Positions 54,976 through 64,000 of a DNA stretch of 64,000 nt are shown here, piece by piece; position 1 is the stretch's first letter, and the number at the start of each line of letters is the position of its first letter. Under the pieces are notes generated by a model that saw only the letters and a list, made by a program, of their open reading frames with translations, searched no databases and was not told where the DNA came from. The DNA comes from Metridium senile (taxonomy: Eukaryota > Cnidaria > Anthozoa > Actiniaria > Metridiidae). Location of the stretch: contig OX459103.1 of NCBI GenBank assembly GCA_949775045.1, positions 11,848,605 to 11,912,604 of the forward strand. Direction: 5' to 3'. The position numbers and the translations under genes are program-made.

Positions 54976-55524
54976 GTTTGAAGGATAGATGGATGGATAG
55001 ACAAACAAAAGAATGATTGAGTGATGGATGAATGGATGGAAGGACTAATGGATGAATGACTTGATGAATAAATATATCATCAGATAACTAAATCAGGTTT
55101 TATAATAAATTTATTTAAAAAAATCTAGTTTCTATGTGTAATCAGTTTTATTTAATAAAAGTTTTTGTATGGATTATAATGCATTAATAACAAACTGCTT
55201 CTTTATTTTTTTGAGAGTGAAAATATAAAATACATGTAATAGTCAACTGAAAAGTAATTATTTGATTTAATTGTGAATTAGTCCCTTTCACAGCTCTAAG
55301 TGCCACTTTACAGTAAAAGGTAGCCATGCATTTGCATAAAAGGCCCTAATTTTTTGCATGCACATTAAAACAGGATTCAATGAAATGTTTAAATATTAAA
55401 ATGGATGGCTATGACTATATAATATTAAAATGTTGAATGCATTTATTTAAAAGTTTACACAGGAAAGTATTTATATCAGTAGAGTGCTATCAAGGCCAAA
55501 AGATTATCTCTGGATTTATTAGCT

Positions 55525-55711
55525 ACAGTACACAGGTAGCCCAAGCACCAAGTCACAAGATATCGGGCAATAATTAATTTTGAATAGAAATATTTCAATA
55601 ACAATTACTTTCTTGCGTTTTGTGTTTGTTTGTTTTGTAATGTCTCAAACTTGTTTTGAAAAAATGTTAATGTCCATCATTTGTGACTCACACTTGGGCT
55701 ACCTGTGCTAT
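55525..55711. mobile_element. short inverted-repeat element
   Basis: Ends GTACACAGGTAGCCCAAGCA and CACTTGGGCTACCTGTGC are inverted over about 25 bp. The word ACAGGTAGCCCAA also occurs at 61434. Weakly supported. Confidence 0.5.
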
Positions 55712-55875
55712 GGTATTTATTGGCACTGTTTTAATATGATAGTTATTTCTCTAAGTGAATGTAACCATACAAAAAAAGTCACACTATTATCCAACAAGTC
55801 ATAGACAAGTAAAAGTATTACAGGAGAAGGACTGGATTGTAGATAATTTTTAATTGAGTAAAAAAATCCTTTTTT

Positions 55876-56608
55876 TATTATAAATCTTTGTTACTACCAT
55901 GTAGGATAAATTTATTTTTATTGTCACCAAGCTTTTACCCTGCGAGCAGAGGTTCCTTTCTCTTACCTAGAACAACGAGAAAAGCAACCTCTGCCGGTAC
56001 CCGATAATTACATCCAAGTTTCTGGATGTAAAACATTATGGGCTATCTAATTATAAACTGGTTTTAAACTGGTTTTTCAACCATGCGATGACAGAAAACA
56101 TCACTTTCCCAAGCTTAACGTTGATGTTTACTTTTGATTTCAATCAGTCGAGGCCAGTACCAACAAGATTTAACATTAACAATCGCTTTAGCTCTACGCA
56201 ACATTAGATATAATCTACTCACTAAACAATGTCGTTCTTATATTTCTTAACTGGAGTTTTTGACGACATTAAACGGAGAGCATTTCGCCATCTTTGCTCA
56301 TTGTACGAAATACGATATTTTAACTTGTCACGCAAAAACCTAATCAGTTGACCTTTGGAAAACGCGCATGCTCAACAGGAATAACAACCGGTTGCCGGCA
56401 GAGGTTTCTTTTCTCGTCGTTCTAGGTAAGAGAAAGGAACCTCTGCTCGCAGGGTACCAAGCTTTCGGACTTAGCGTCCATCTTCAGGGCATTAATGAGC
56501 TTTTACTTCAAAGTAGCTCATTCATGCCGTGAAGACGGACAATAAGTTTGAAAGCTTGGTGACAATAAAATAAATTTATCCTACATGGTAGTAACAAAGA
56601 TTTACAAT
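55876..56608. mobile_element. foldback element carrying a nested MITE
   Basis: Outer inverted arms: 55879-55935 (AAATCTTTGTTACTACCATG ...) and 56549-56608, its reverse complement. An inner hairpin at 56457-56562 contains AAGCTTTCGGACTTAGCGTC. The outer element is split at ACCAAGCTTT by the MITE at 55936-56456. Confidence 0.8.
55936..56456. mobile_element. Mutator-like MITE with 9-bp target duplication
   Basis: A 521-bp element with about 64-bp inverted ends (TACCCTGCGAGCAGAGGTTC ... and complement). It is flanked by the direct repeat CCAAGCTTT at 55927-55935 and 56457-56465. A 9-bp duplication and long inverted ends are characteristic of the Mutator (MULE) superfamily. No transposase. Confidence 0.85.
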
Positions 56609-57790
56609 GACAAACACAACCACATACAAAGGCGTTATAGATTAAACTTTTTTTCTGATGGTTGGATAAAAAATAGCTTATTAAACAGTTTGATGATTGT
56701 GTAATATGGCTGGATATTTTACTCATTCACTAGCATTTTATAGAGCATGTCACTTGTAAAATATCAATTAGACATACAGGTGTACAAGAGTAATATGTTT
56801 CCTGTCAAAACTACTATATATACTAGTTAATACAATAGTTTCTCATGACAAAATGTTGAATATATCCCACAAGTCACTTGTATTTTCTAGCCTGATACAC
56901 ACAAGCCTTTAGACAAGTGTGTATGCAAAGAAAGTACAAGTGACGAGTGATGAGTGGGATATTCACCGTGTGTTAATTATTAGAAAATATTGTATAACTA
57001 TTTTATACTACGTACGTCATATAAGATTAAGAGAGCCTGCAATGTCTCATGGGAAGAAACATTGAATACCACCGAATGTACAACAGCTTTCAAGCATTCT
57101 GATTGGCTGTATTTTATATGATTTGGGATAAATATGGATATGGCATGCATACATTATTAATCTATGTACAAGATATATAAAGTGTGTAAATCAAGAAAAT
57201 TTTCTGTACAATTTCTACCAAGAGATATGTGTAGTTCCTGAAATCATCTAATTTGGGTGAATTAGGGTTTTTAAAAATTCAAATGAAGAAAAATGTTCTC
57301 TCCATTTTGATTTTTTTTTATTTACGAAAAAAAAAAATGTATTTATTATTAAATTACACATTCATGGATTTATTACCAGCGCGGGAGTTATAGAGATTTA
57401 TTTACCTCCGCGTGACGTGCTCTCGACCAATAAGAAAACAAATTTGAATATATGATAAACAATTTTAAACATTTTCTTGAGGGTATAGTTGTGTTTGAAA
57501 TTTTTCTTTTCTTTTCTTTTTTGTCAGCGAATTGGGGCTTAAAAATAATTTATGGGAAGATAGTTTTGCTAAGTAATTGAAAATACTTTGACAAACAGTT
57601 ATAACAGTTTGTGGTGGAAAATTTGATTTTAGTGGGAAGGGGGAGGGGGTTATTATAAGGGAAGTGGAGATAAGGAATATCATTTCTCGGTTGAGAATGA
57701 ACAGAGCATTTTCTTGAACAAAAGCATACAATAGAGGTGATTAAAAAAACACTTTAAAATATAATAGGTAAACACACGATAAGAAGCACT
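56609..57790. other. intergenic, nothing supported
   Basis: No gene. A small hairpin (ACACAAGCCTTTAGACAAGTGTGT) lies at about 56898-56921. Confidence 0.4.
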
Positions 57791-58612
57791 TCACCTCTGT
57801 GATACATGTTTGATATCATCCACCAATTTACGTGAACAACAAAACCCTAAAATCTGTACAACAGGCAAGGCTGCGGCGATCGATGCCATCATGATAAGGT
57901 TACCCTTGACCCATTCTTCTGCTGCTACGACACAGCCTTTCACATAGATCGACTCCTCGGCCTGTTTTTGAGTCTTTTTTATCGCACCAAAACCACACTG
58001 AGAGTTGATTTGATCAGAAATACAACAAGAAAAAGGGACTCCACATTTTTCAACTGATGGCGACGAACAGTTAAAATAGATATTGAGTTCCCAGTCTTTA
58101 TACGACCCACTACCACAACACTGCAACTCTTTCTGGAGAAGATCGATTATGTTTTGGAGATCAGGATCATCACGATATCGCTTGATCATATGATCTACAG
58201 CGCTCTTGACTTGTTCGCGTACTTTGGCAGCGTACACGTAACCCAAGACAGCAGCCGTGATTTCTACAAGAAGCATCATGCCGAGCATAATGGAGTAGAA
58301 ACGAAGAAGACAGATGTTTTCCCTTAAGGACCCCAAACAGCCAGCAAACGAAATAACAAACATCAACACACCAGCACAAGCCAGCAAAACGGCAGGATCT
58401 GCTGTTAGTTGAGTGATTTTCCCATAAAGTTCTTGTTTATTGAGTATTGCGTAGGTAGCTATGGCGATGAGCGAGCAACTCACGATCCAGAACAGAATAT
58501 TGAGAAAGAACAGCATATATTTGATGTAGAAAGTCGATTTACTCGGGTAAGACGGTTCTTGGGGTCGTTCCTCTTGTGGACGAAACGGCTGAACCCTCGT
58601 ATGTCGAGGCAT
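57791..58612 (-). CDS. tetraspanin, TspanC8 type, single exon
   Basis: A 273-residue protein with four membrane segments (about 33-57, 74-97, 104-129 and 237-259) and a large extracellular loop. The loop has the CCG motif (LQCCGSG) and eight cysteines in all (CC, C, C, CC, C, C), with KDWELNIYFNC and CGVPFSCC. That pattern defines the TspanC8 group (TSPAN5, 10, 14, 15, 17 and 33), whose members escort the protease ADAM10 to the surface. One N-glycosylation site (NCSS) sits in the loop. A short cysteine pair (FCCSRK) after TM4 is a likely palmitoylation site. The start ATG is the first in frame and gives the expected N-terminal tail. Absence of introns is notable but fits other genes here. The neighbour WDR76-like gene is head-to-head, 451 bp away. 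Confidence 0.94.
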   Translation of the reverse strand: MPRHTRVQPFRPQEERPQEPSYPSKSTFYIKYMLFFLNILFWIVSCSLIAIATYAILNKQELYGKITQLTADPAVLLACAGVLMFVISFAGCLGSLRENICLLRFYSIMLGMMLLVEITAAVLGYVYAAKVREQVKSAVDHMIKRYRDDPDLQNIIDLLQKELQCCGSGSYKDWELNIYFNCSSPSVEKCGVPFSCCISDQINSQCGFGAIKKTQKQAEESIYVKGCVVAAEEWVKGNLIMMASIAAALPVVQILGFCCSRKLVDDIKHVSQR

Positions 58613-59063
58613 CGCTAGTAAAACCCTTTTTCCTTTCCCTTCGAATAGTTTTAAATCTTTCCAAATGGCTTCTCGTGATATTGTGTTCGACTTGTCAAAT
58701 TAAAATATCTCATTTAGAGACCGGGCTTCCTCTGGTTTCTCTGTGATTTTCCTCGGGGGAGGGGGTAATAAGTCTTAGAAGTTCATTCTAATGAACATAC
58801 ATATTTATGTTGTATTTTGTACAAATAAAGTTAAACCTATTGATTCTGTTGTTTAAAATGAATACCACAAAGCGTACAAAATCAATTTAACTTGATTAAA
58901 ATTTCTAATAAGTAATTTTTTACCCTCCCCACCGTAAACAATTAAGTTAGCGCATGTCAAAGAGCGTCTTGGGACTAGATTGGCGCGAAGATTCAACACT
59001 TGTGTTGTTATGTAATTCCACATTGTTGTTCTAGAAATTACAGTTGCTTGCTCTCTTTTTACG
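58613..59063. promoter_or_regulatory. shared upstream region of two divergent genes
   Basis: The 451 bp between the tetraspanin start (minus) and the WDR76-like start (plus) must hold both 5' leaders and promoters if both starts are right. No TATA box or named motif is claimed. Confidence 0.5.
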
Positions 59064-62000
59064 ATGCCTAAACGCAAAGCAAAGCGCTCTGTTAGCCCAA
59101 ATCCTAAAAAACGAATCAAAAAGGAAGATGTGAGTACAATTTTAACATTGAAATGGCCATTAAATCATGCTAATTTTGCGTTGTTATTTCATACGAACAC
59201 ATTTTCAGTAAACTTGTGTGAACTTGCGGTTTTTCATAGTTTAGCTGTGAATACAGCCAATAAACTTCAAAATGGTTTTAAAACACTATATCTAAGGCAT
59301 GTTAATACCTCAAAAGTATGTTATTCTGGGATATGCTGAAAATTGTTGTAATAACTGCCGTTCTTTTTATTGCAGGAATCAACACCAAAATTGTCGCACG
59401 AGATATCAGACTACGAAAAGAATATTTTGGAAAATATCCGTAGAAACAATGAACTGTTAACCGAGTTGAACATCTTTCAGGTATAGCCTTTGCATGAATA
59501 CCAATAAAAAATAGAAATTGTTCCCATTTTCCACAAACTCACTCAAGTCCCATAGTTCCATATGGTGTTGAGCTCAAATTCCATTCCAATTTCAATTGTT
59601 TTATTAAAGGCCCTCTTGCATCCAAGGTGCATTGCAGCCGTTTGTTTATGTTTTGAAAATATCTATTGTTAAAAGTCGCTCTCTAATTGGTTAGAAAACC
59701 GATCCCGCAATGAGGGCTACTCACAGGTTTTTCCCGTTGTTTGATTCAGGCTGTCAAGTTCGAAGACTTCGAAGTGTTTGTCGTTTCGTGTACTAAAAAA
59801 ATGATATTATGCATGGAATCCGAAACGTTAATGTCCATGGATATTACTGCAGAAGGTCAGGATGACGACGTGAATGCATACGATTCAAAAAATGATTACA
59901 TAAACATCAATACATTCAATATACTGTTTCATTTTGATGGCTTTCTCGAGTGTTGTTTAAAAAACCATTTCACTATGACAAACATATTTCGGATTATAAC
60001 AGCAGTTGAGTTTTCATTCCTTGTATCAACGTTGACACGATGCAGTAGGACTTCCACAAATACACTATCGGCGTTTCTTTTGAAGCCAAGTATGATTTTT
60101 TATCTCCCTGAATAGGTCGAACATAGAGCTTCTGATCCTTTATAGACATTTAGGTCGCCCGGGAAGATGACGGACCTTCCACGACGTCGGGTCGACATTT
60201 ACATCAAATATAAGTATAAAAAAGGCCGATACGACTGAAATATTATCCCAGAAAGCTTTATTAGATATTAACTTATATATACATTTTAAAAGATATGAAA
60301 ATTAACTTTTATAACGAACGATGGAAATAGATATAATTGGATATTACTTTTCTTCACAAATATTGCTATTTTCCGTATGTGAGAAAATCATCGAAGCGCG
60401 CAATGCATCTTGGATGCACCTGGGGCTTTAAAACATTACATTTTTTTTATATGTGATTCCTGTTTGAAATGCCAATTTCCCAACCCCCTCCCCCTGGAAC
60501 CTATCACAGCAACAGAATAATATAACTAGACAGGTGTGATTGAAATTACTCAAAATGTTAACTACATTAGTTGACAAAATGGTGTAGTTTTGTGTCATGT
60601 GCTCAGGTGTCATGTTGGAACAAGGGATCACAACCAAACTGGTCTTCCTGTGGCGATGACAAATGTGAGGGGTGGCGAATGGTAAATCCTAGACATCGAG
60701 ACGTACCTTTTAAATCCAAGACTGAGATTATAGTTTATTAAAATTGAATAAGATTCCAAGACACAAAAAGCAAATGAAAAACAAGACTCCGAGACTAAGC
60801 GTACAAAGGACGAGATTCTGAGACTTGGCCATTTTTTTCTGAGACTTTTACTTTTTGGGGGGTACAATTTGCCACCCCTAATGTGGTTTCAACAGAAAAA
60901 TGCTCATAAAAAGACTCCCTTAGAAAGAGTGATTGGCATAGCTTTTAGGGTTGAAAATAAAACCTCCCCCCCCCCCCCCCCCCGGAAAATACTATAAAAA
61001 ATACATGTGGAATGTAGCTTTTAAAAACCTTTTGACAATCCACAAGATCATGCAAAGAAAATGCAAATCTATTCATCCAAATAGACAAATGTTTAAAAAT
61101 AGTAAAAATAATAAAAACGTTTAATTATCTATTTAATTCATACTAATGCTCAATGTCATGGTAAACTGCTGGTCAAAACAATGCAACAAGTACGATACAA
61201 AGACCAGTTTCTGCCATGCTCCCTTGGAAGAGAGTTTCATTTTCAACATTTTACACAGAAAATCCAATATGCAACAGTGTTTGATTAGATATACTGAATT
61301 GAAATGCGTTTGGTGTATAAGTGAAATACAGATACATGAAAATTGTTGGGTTCAATTCCCACCAAGGGCATATGATATTTTTCTCATGTATCTGTGTTTG
61401 ATATATTTATTTTATATTTTACTTGTGTTTCCACAGGTAGCCCAAACATTGTATAAAAGTAGTAGGAGCATGTTTTTATTGGTTATATGTTAACTTAATG
61501 AATTTGTACTGTAGGTTAGAAATGATCTGCGACTACCAAAAGCGACAAAGAAGAAACCTGTCAAGCCTGTTAAGTGAGTTTTTAATCTCAAAATAGTAGA
61601 AGCATATACAATCTTTGTCAGAAGTAGTTGGCAGGATTTTAGTATTTTATCTCATAGTGACTACTTCATTTATTATAAGTATAAAAAAAATGTAACCCCT
61701 CCCCTCCCCCTCCCCACACATCAATGTTGGTGTGAAATGATAGCGCATTGACAGGTCAACCATATAAGCACCAAACAGAGACTCCCTCCTCAACCTTGCG
61801 AAAGGTGGTGGGAGGAGTAGTAGAATTTCAGCAGTCCTAAAATGACTTTATCACATTCATGCCAACACTTACAGAGTCTTTCTCATGGCAATTTTTGACA
61901 AGAAAATGAGAGGCTCAGGCAATTAACTTTGTTCCACATGCACTAAAATTTTCAATTTATTGATTAATTAAATCAGTTTAATTAATTCCCTGCTACAATC

Positions 62001-63610
62001 AATGTGCAAAATACCTTGAGAAATTATCTGTTTTTTACAGAAAAAAAAGTTATATAAAAATGTGATGTCCCCCCTGCCATCTCCCCAAAATCAATGTTGA
62101 ATTTTTGAAATGTGAAATAGTTCTCATGAGCTATTGCTTTAAGGAGAGGAGGCTGCTAAATTATTATATCATATATAATTATTTTTTAAACTTCAAACAA
62201 GAATGGTCATTAAAATGTTACAATGTCCAAGCAATTTGGAACATCATAATTTGTAGCTATTAAAACCCATGAGCTCATATGACAGAGTTGCTAGGTAACT
62301 GAAGTGCATGAGCAACAAAGAAAACAGTATGGATTGTCAGTCTCATTTACTTGTCAGAAATTGACATGATAGAAACTCTGCTAGCATAAATTTAATGAAT
62401 AATTAACTTGCTATTAGAATGAAGGAAAAAGAAGACATTCATGTACCCAAGAGACAGTCGCTTAGAATTAGAAAATTACAACCTGATGGAGTGACAGCTT
62501 TACCAGATCTACCTGCAGTAACCATGGTTACTCACTGGCAGAAAAAGGTAAACAAATCCTTCAATGGTTAATGATTGAGATATTTGCATACAAGCAATTG
62601 ACACTTTGTAATTATGAAATAGGAGTGATGTATTATTAACTATGAAATAGACCATTTCACAGTTCCCTCCATCACTCTCAGCCTTGATAGTATGTAATAT
62701 ATTCTTTAGAATTTGACTACAGCCCGTGGAATTCAGTAGCTGTTTCAATTGTTTGATAATGATTTATAATGTGTACATTCCTCAAATTACCACTGACTGT
62801 AGTCAAATTCTAAATAATGCATTAAGGGCTGATCGAGGTTAATTGATGAGAATTGTGAAAGGGACTTATAACTTTGCATGCATTTTTCTGCAATTTATTT
62901 CAGTGAGATTTCCCATAATTAAAAGTCAAGTGCTTTGAAATGCAAGGCTACTGATTTTCAATAGAGCAGGAACCCCAGCCCCTTGTCCAGACACTGGGCT
63001 CTCATTCTGCTCCCAAATAACCCAAATAAAAAAGGAGTGGGGCCTTGCCCAGTCTTTGGAGTAACCAGCCCCCTGCTCAAATGTTAAAAATAAATAAAAC
63101 ACACTTTTTTTTCAAACAAAAATAGTTTTTTAATTTATAATTTTTTATTTAAATCCTCACTCATATTTAAAATAGTTGGGTTGCCTGTGATTGCTAGTAT
63201 AATAGTATAACTTTCTGTTCAGCCTAGACATAAAGGTCCAATACCAATGTCTCTTGTGAATGATGTAGAAGAAGAAGACGCTAAAACCTTGCTGTCCACA
63301 TTAGATAACTTCATGAGTAAGGTACAGTATTGTGTTGTGCATCACTGGGTCTTTATTAAGTTGTTTTCACCAGTATCAAATAATACATGTATATCAAATA
63401 AATACATTATAGCTAGTAAAGTATACATAGGTTACCCATAGTCCCCTGCACTACTTGCTTGTAGGCTTTTCACCTCTTGGGTGACAAAGTTTGTTGGAAA
63501 AGGTAGCTGAAATTATTCAAATTGAATGTGCTTGATACTTTTTATCCTATTTTATTAATTTAGTCAACAAAGTCAACATTGCAGCATCATATAAGTTCAG
63601 ATTGTTCAAG
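59064..63610 (+). CDS. WDR76: WDR76-like gene, N-terminal exons (partial)
   Basis: Six coding exons: 59064-59129, 59376-59480, 61515-61573, 62418-62547, 63223-63321, 63564-63610. All junctions are GT-AG and codon phases agree (0, 0, 2, 0, 0). The 168 residues seen begin with a basic, nuclear-signal-like MPKRKAKRSVSPNPKKRIKK. Then come SDYEKNILENIRRNNELLTE, a lysine-rich linker and PKRQSLRIRKLQPDGV, and acidic MSLVNDVEEEDAKTLL. The Tyr-Glu-x3-Leu-x-Asn-Ile motif and the RxSxRhR motif are typical of the N-terminal part of WDR76 (yeast Cmr1), a nuclear DNA-damage and histone-associated WD40 protein. The WD40 propeller would lie beyond the right edge and is not seen, so the assignment rests on the N-terminal motifs alone. 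Introns 2 and 3 hold MITEs. Confidence 0.72.
59606..60431. mobile_element. inverted-repeat element in WDR76 intron 2
   Basis: Ends TTAAAGGCCCTCTTGCATCC and the imperfect reverse complement (GGATGCACCTGGGGCTTTAA) are separated by about 790 bp. A 124-codon frame inside (59741-60115) is not recognisable as a transposase. TTAA/TTA at the ends may be target duplication. Confidence 0.65.
60967..60983. repeat. poly-C tract
   Basis: A run of 17 or so C. Confidence 0.9.
61990..62240. mobile_element. MITE family B, copy 2 (diverged)
   Basis: Starts CTACAATCAATGTGCAAAAT, then ACCTTGAGAAATT, and shares CCCCCT..CC, TTCAATGTTGAATT-like and TGTGAAAT words with 24401-24663. The right end is eroded (AATGTCCAAGCAATTTGG). 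Lies in a WDR76 intron. Confidence 0.65.
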
Positions 63611-63699
63611 GTAAGTCTATAAACATTGGCCTAAACAATATTTTAACTTGATAATGAAGAAATACATGATTTGTGTGGAAAAACATATAAAACGTATAT

Positions 63700-63935
63700 T
63701 TGCAACCATCACTCCCTGTCGGGACTCTTCCGTGAGGTTCGCTCACACTCACTACCACTACATTCAATAACTTACAACACACAAGTACTCTGGTCGTTGA
63801 TTTTTGTGGAGGGAGGAAAACCGGATCACCCGGAGAAAAACCCTTGTGGCATGAGAGATCTAACAACACATCAAACAAACTCTATTCACTTGTGGCCCAA
63901 GGCTCTCACCGCTAGGCCACCCATGCCACCCTGAA
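63700..63935 (-). repeat. SINE-like, tRNA-headed repeat
   Basis: On the minus strand it begins GGTGGCATGGGTGGCCTAGC, then GGTGAGAGCC (A-box-like), and continues to GGGTTTTTCTCCGGGTGATC, then CGGTTTTCCTCCCTCCACA. The last words resemble a core widely seen in marine invertebrate SINEs. No clear B box, so the head may be decayed. Confidence 0.4.
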
Positions 63936-64000
63936 AACATGTGCACATGCTTTGTCCAGTTTTAAAGCATGAAGGGTTGTCAGAACATGGGAGAAGTGTA

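Noticed and set aside
54531..55008. Long minus-strand Phe/Ser/Leu frames
   Set aside because: Pure translation of the AGAA/ACAA microsatellite.
59741..60115. Additional WDR76 exon in intron 2
   Set aside because: Codon phase and motif continuity run directly from 59480 to 61515, and the frame lies inside an inverted-end element.
63715..63760. Possible fourth hammerhead (GTGAGGTTCGCTCAC resembles stem II)
   Set aside because: No CTGATGA or GAAA core on either strand; the resemblance is limited to a hairpin within a SINE-like repeat.

Overview
The window looks like genomic DNA of a marine invertebrate, most probably a cnidarian (anthozoan-like). It is AT-rich, the genes are sparse and carry introns, and two class A GPCRs, a TRIM-NHL gene and a tetraspanin are each contained in one exon. 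There is a mosaic of LINEs, Penelope-like retroelements and many small inverted-repeat (MITE/foldback) elements. Nothing bacterial (operon, ribosome binding site, CRISPR, IS) was seen. The organism call is an inference from gene and repeat style, not from a marker gene.

Layout. 1-3650: no intact gene; two decayed coding fragments, an ATTC microsatellite and a 28-bp tandem repeat. 3654-4674 (-): class A GPCR broken by one frameshift in an A8 run. 4822-7363: tandem duplication, GAGTCC array and a 5'-truncated LINE. 8640-12690: MITEs and a LINE relic. 13732-14676 (-): intact single-exon GPCR. 18738-22552: a Penelope-like element with GIY-YIG domain and a mutated hammerhead ribozyme, then a second, older Penelope copy carrying a MITE. 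24401-26490: three MITEs. 26501-33167 (-): a seven-exon membrane-anchored collagen gene; its large first intron holds a second copy of the GIY-YIG retroelement and two better-preserved hammerhead motifs facing each other. 34640-42713 (-): a decayed two-ORF LINE split by a 4.6-kb foldback element (itself containing another foldback element) and by a smaller MITE. 42923-46484: a 3.56-kb near-perfect palindrome with a 23-bp satellite array and a tRNA-like sequence in each arm. 46534-46779: an exon-like reading frame. 47332-47671: a lone GIY-YIG fragment. 49498-50517: two foldback elements. 50613-52763 (-): a TRIM-NHL gene with one in-frame TGA. 53244-56608: minisatellites and nested MITEs. 57791-58612 (-): a TspanC8-type tetraspanin, head-to-head with the 5' half of a WDR76-like gene (59064 to beyond 63610, +).

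The host genes do not form one pathway: receptors, an adhesion/matrix collagen, an E3-ligase-like protein, a tetraspanin and a nuclear WD-repeat protein. What stands out is the density of inverted-repeat DNA. At least a dozen foldback elements are present, two of them over 3.5 kb, along with three hammerhead motifs linked to retroelement ends lying in TA microsatellites. Exon joins for the collagen and WDR76 genes were worked out by hand from splice sites and codon phase, and they agree throughout. No alignment or database search was possible.
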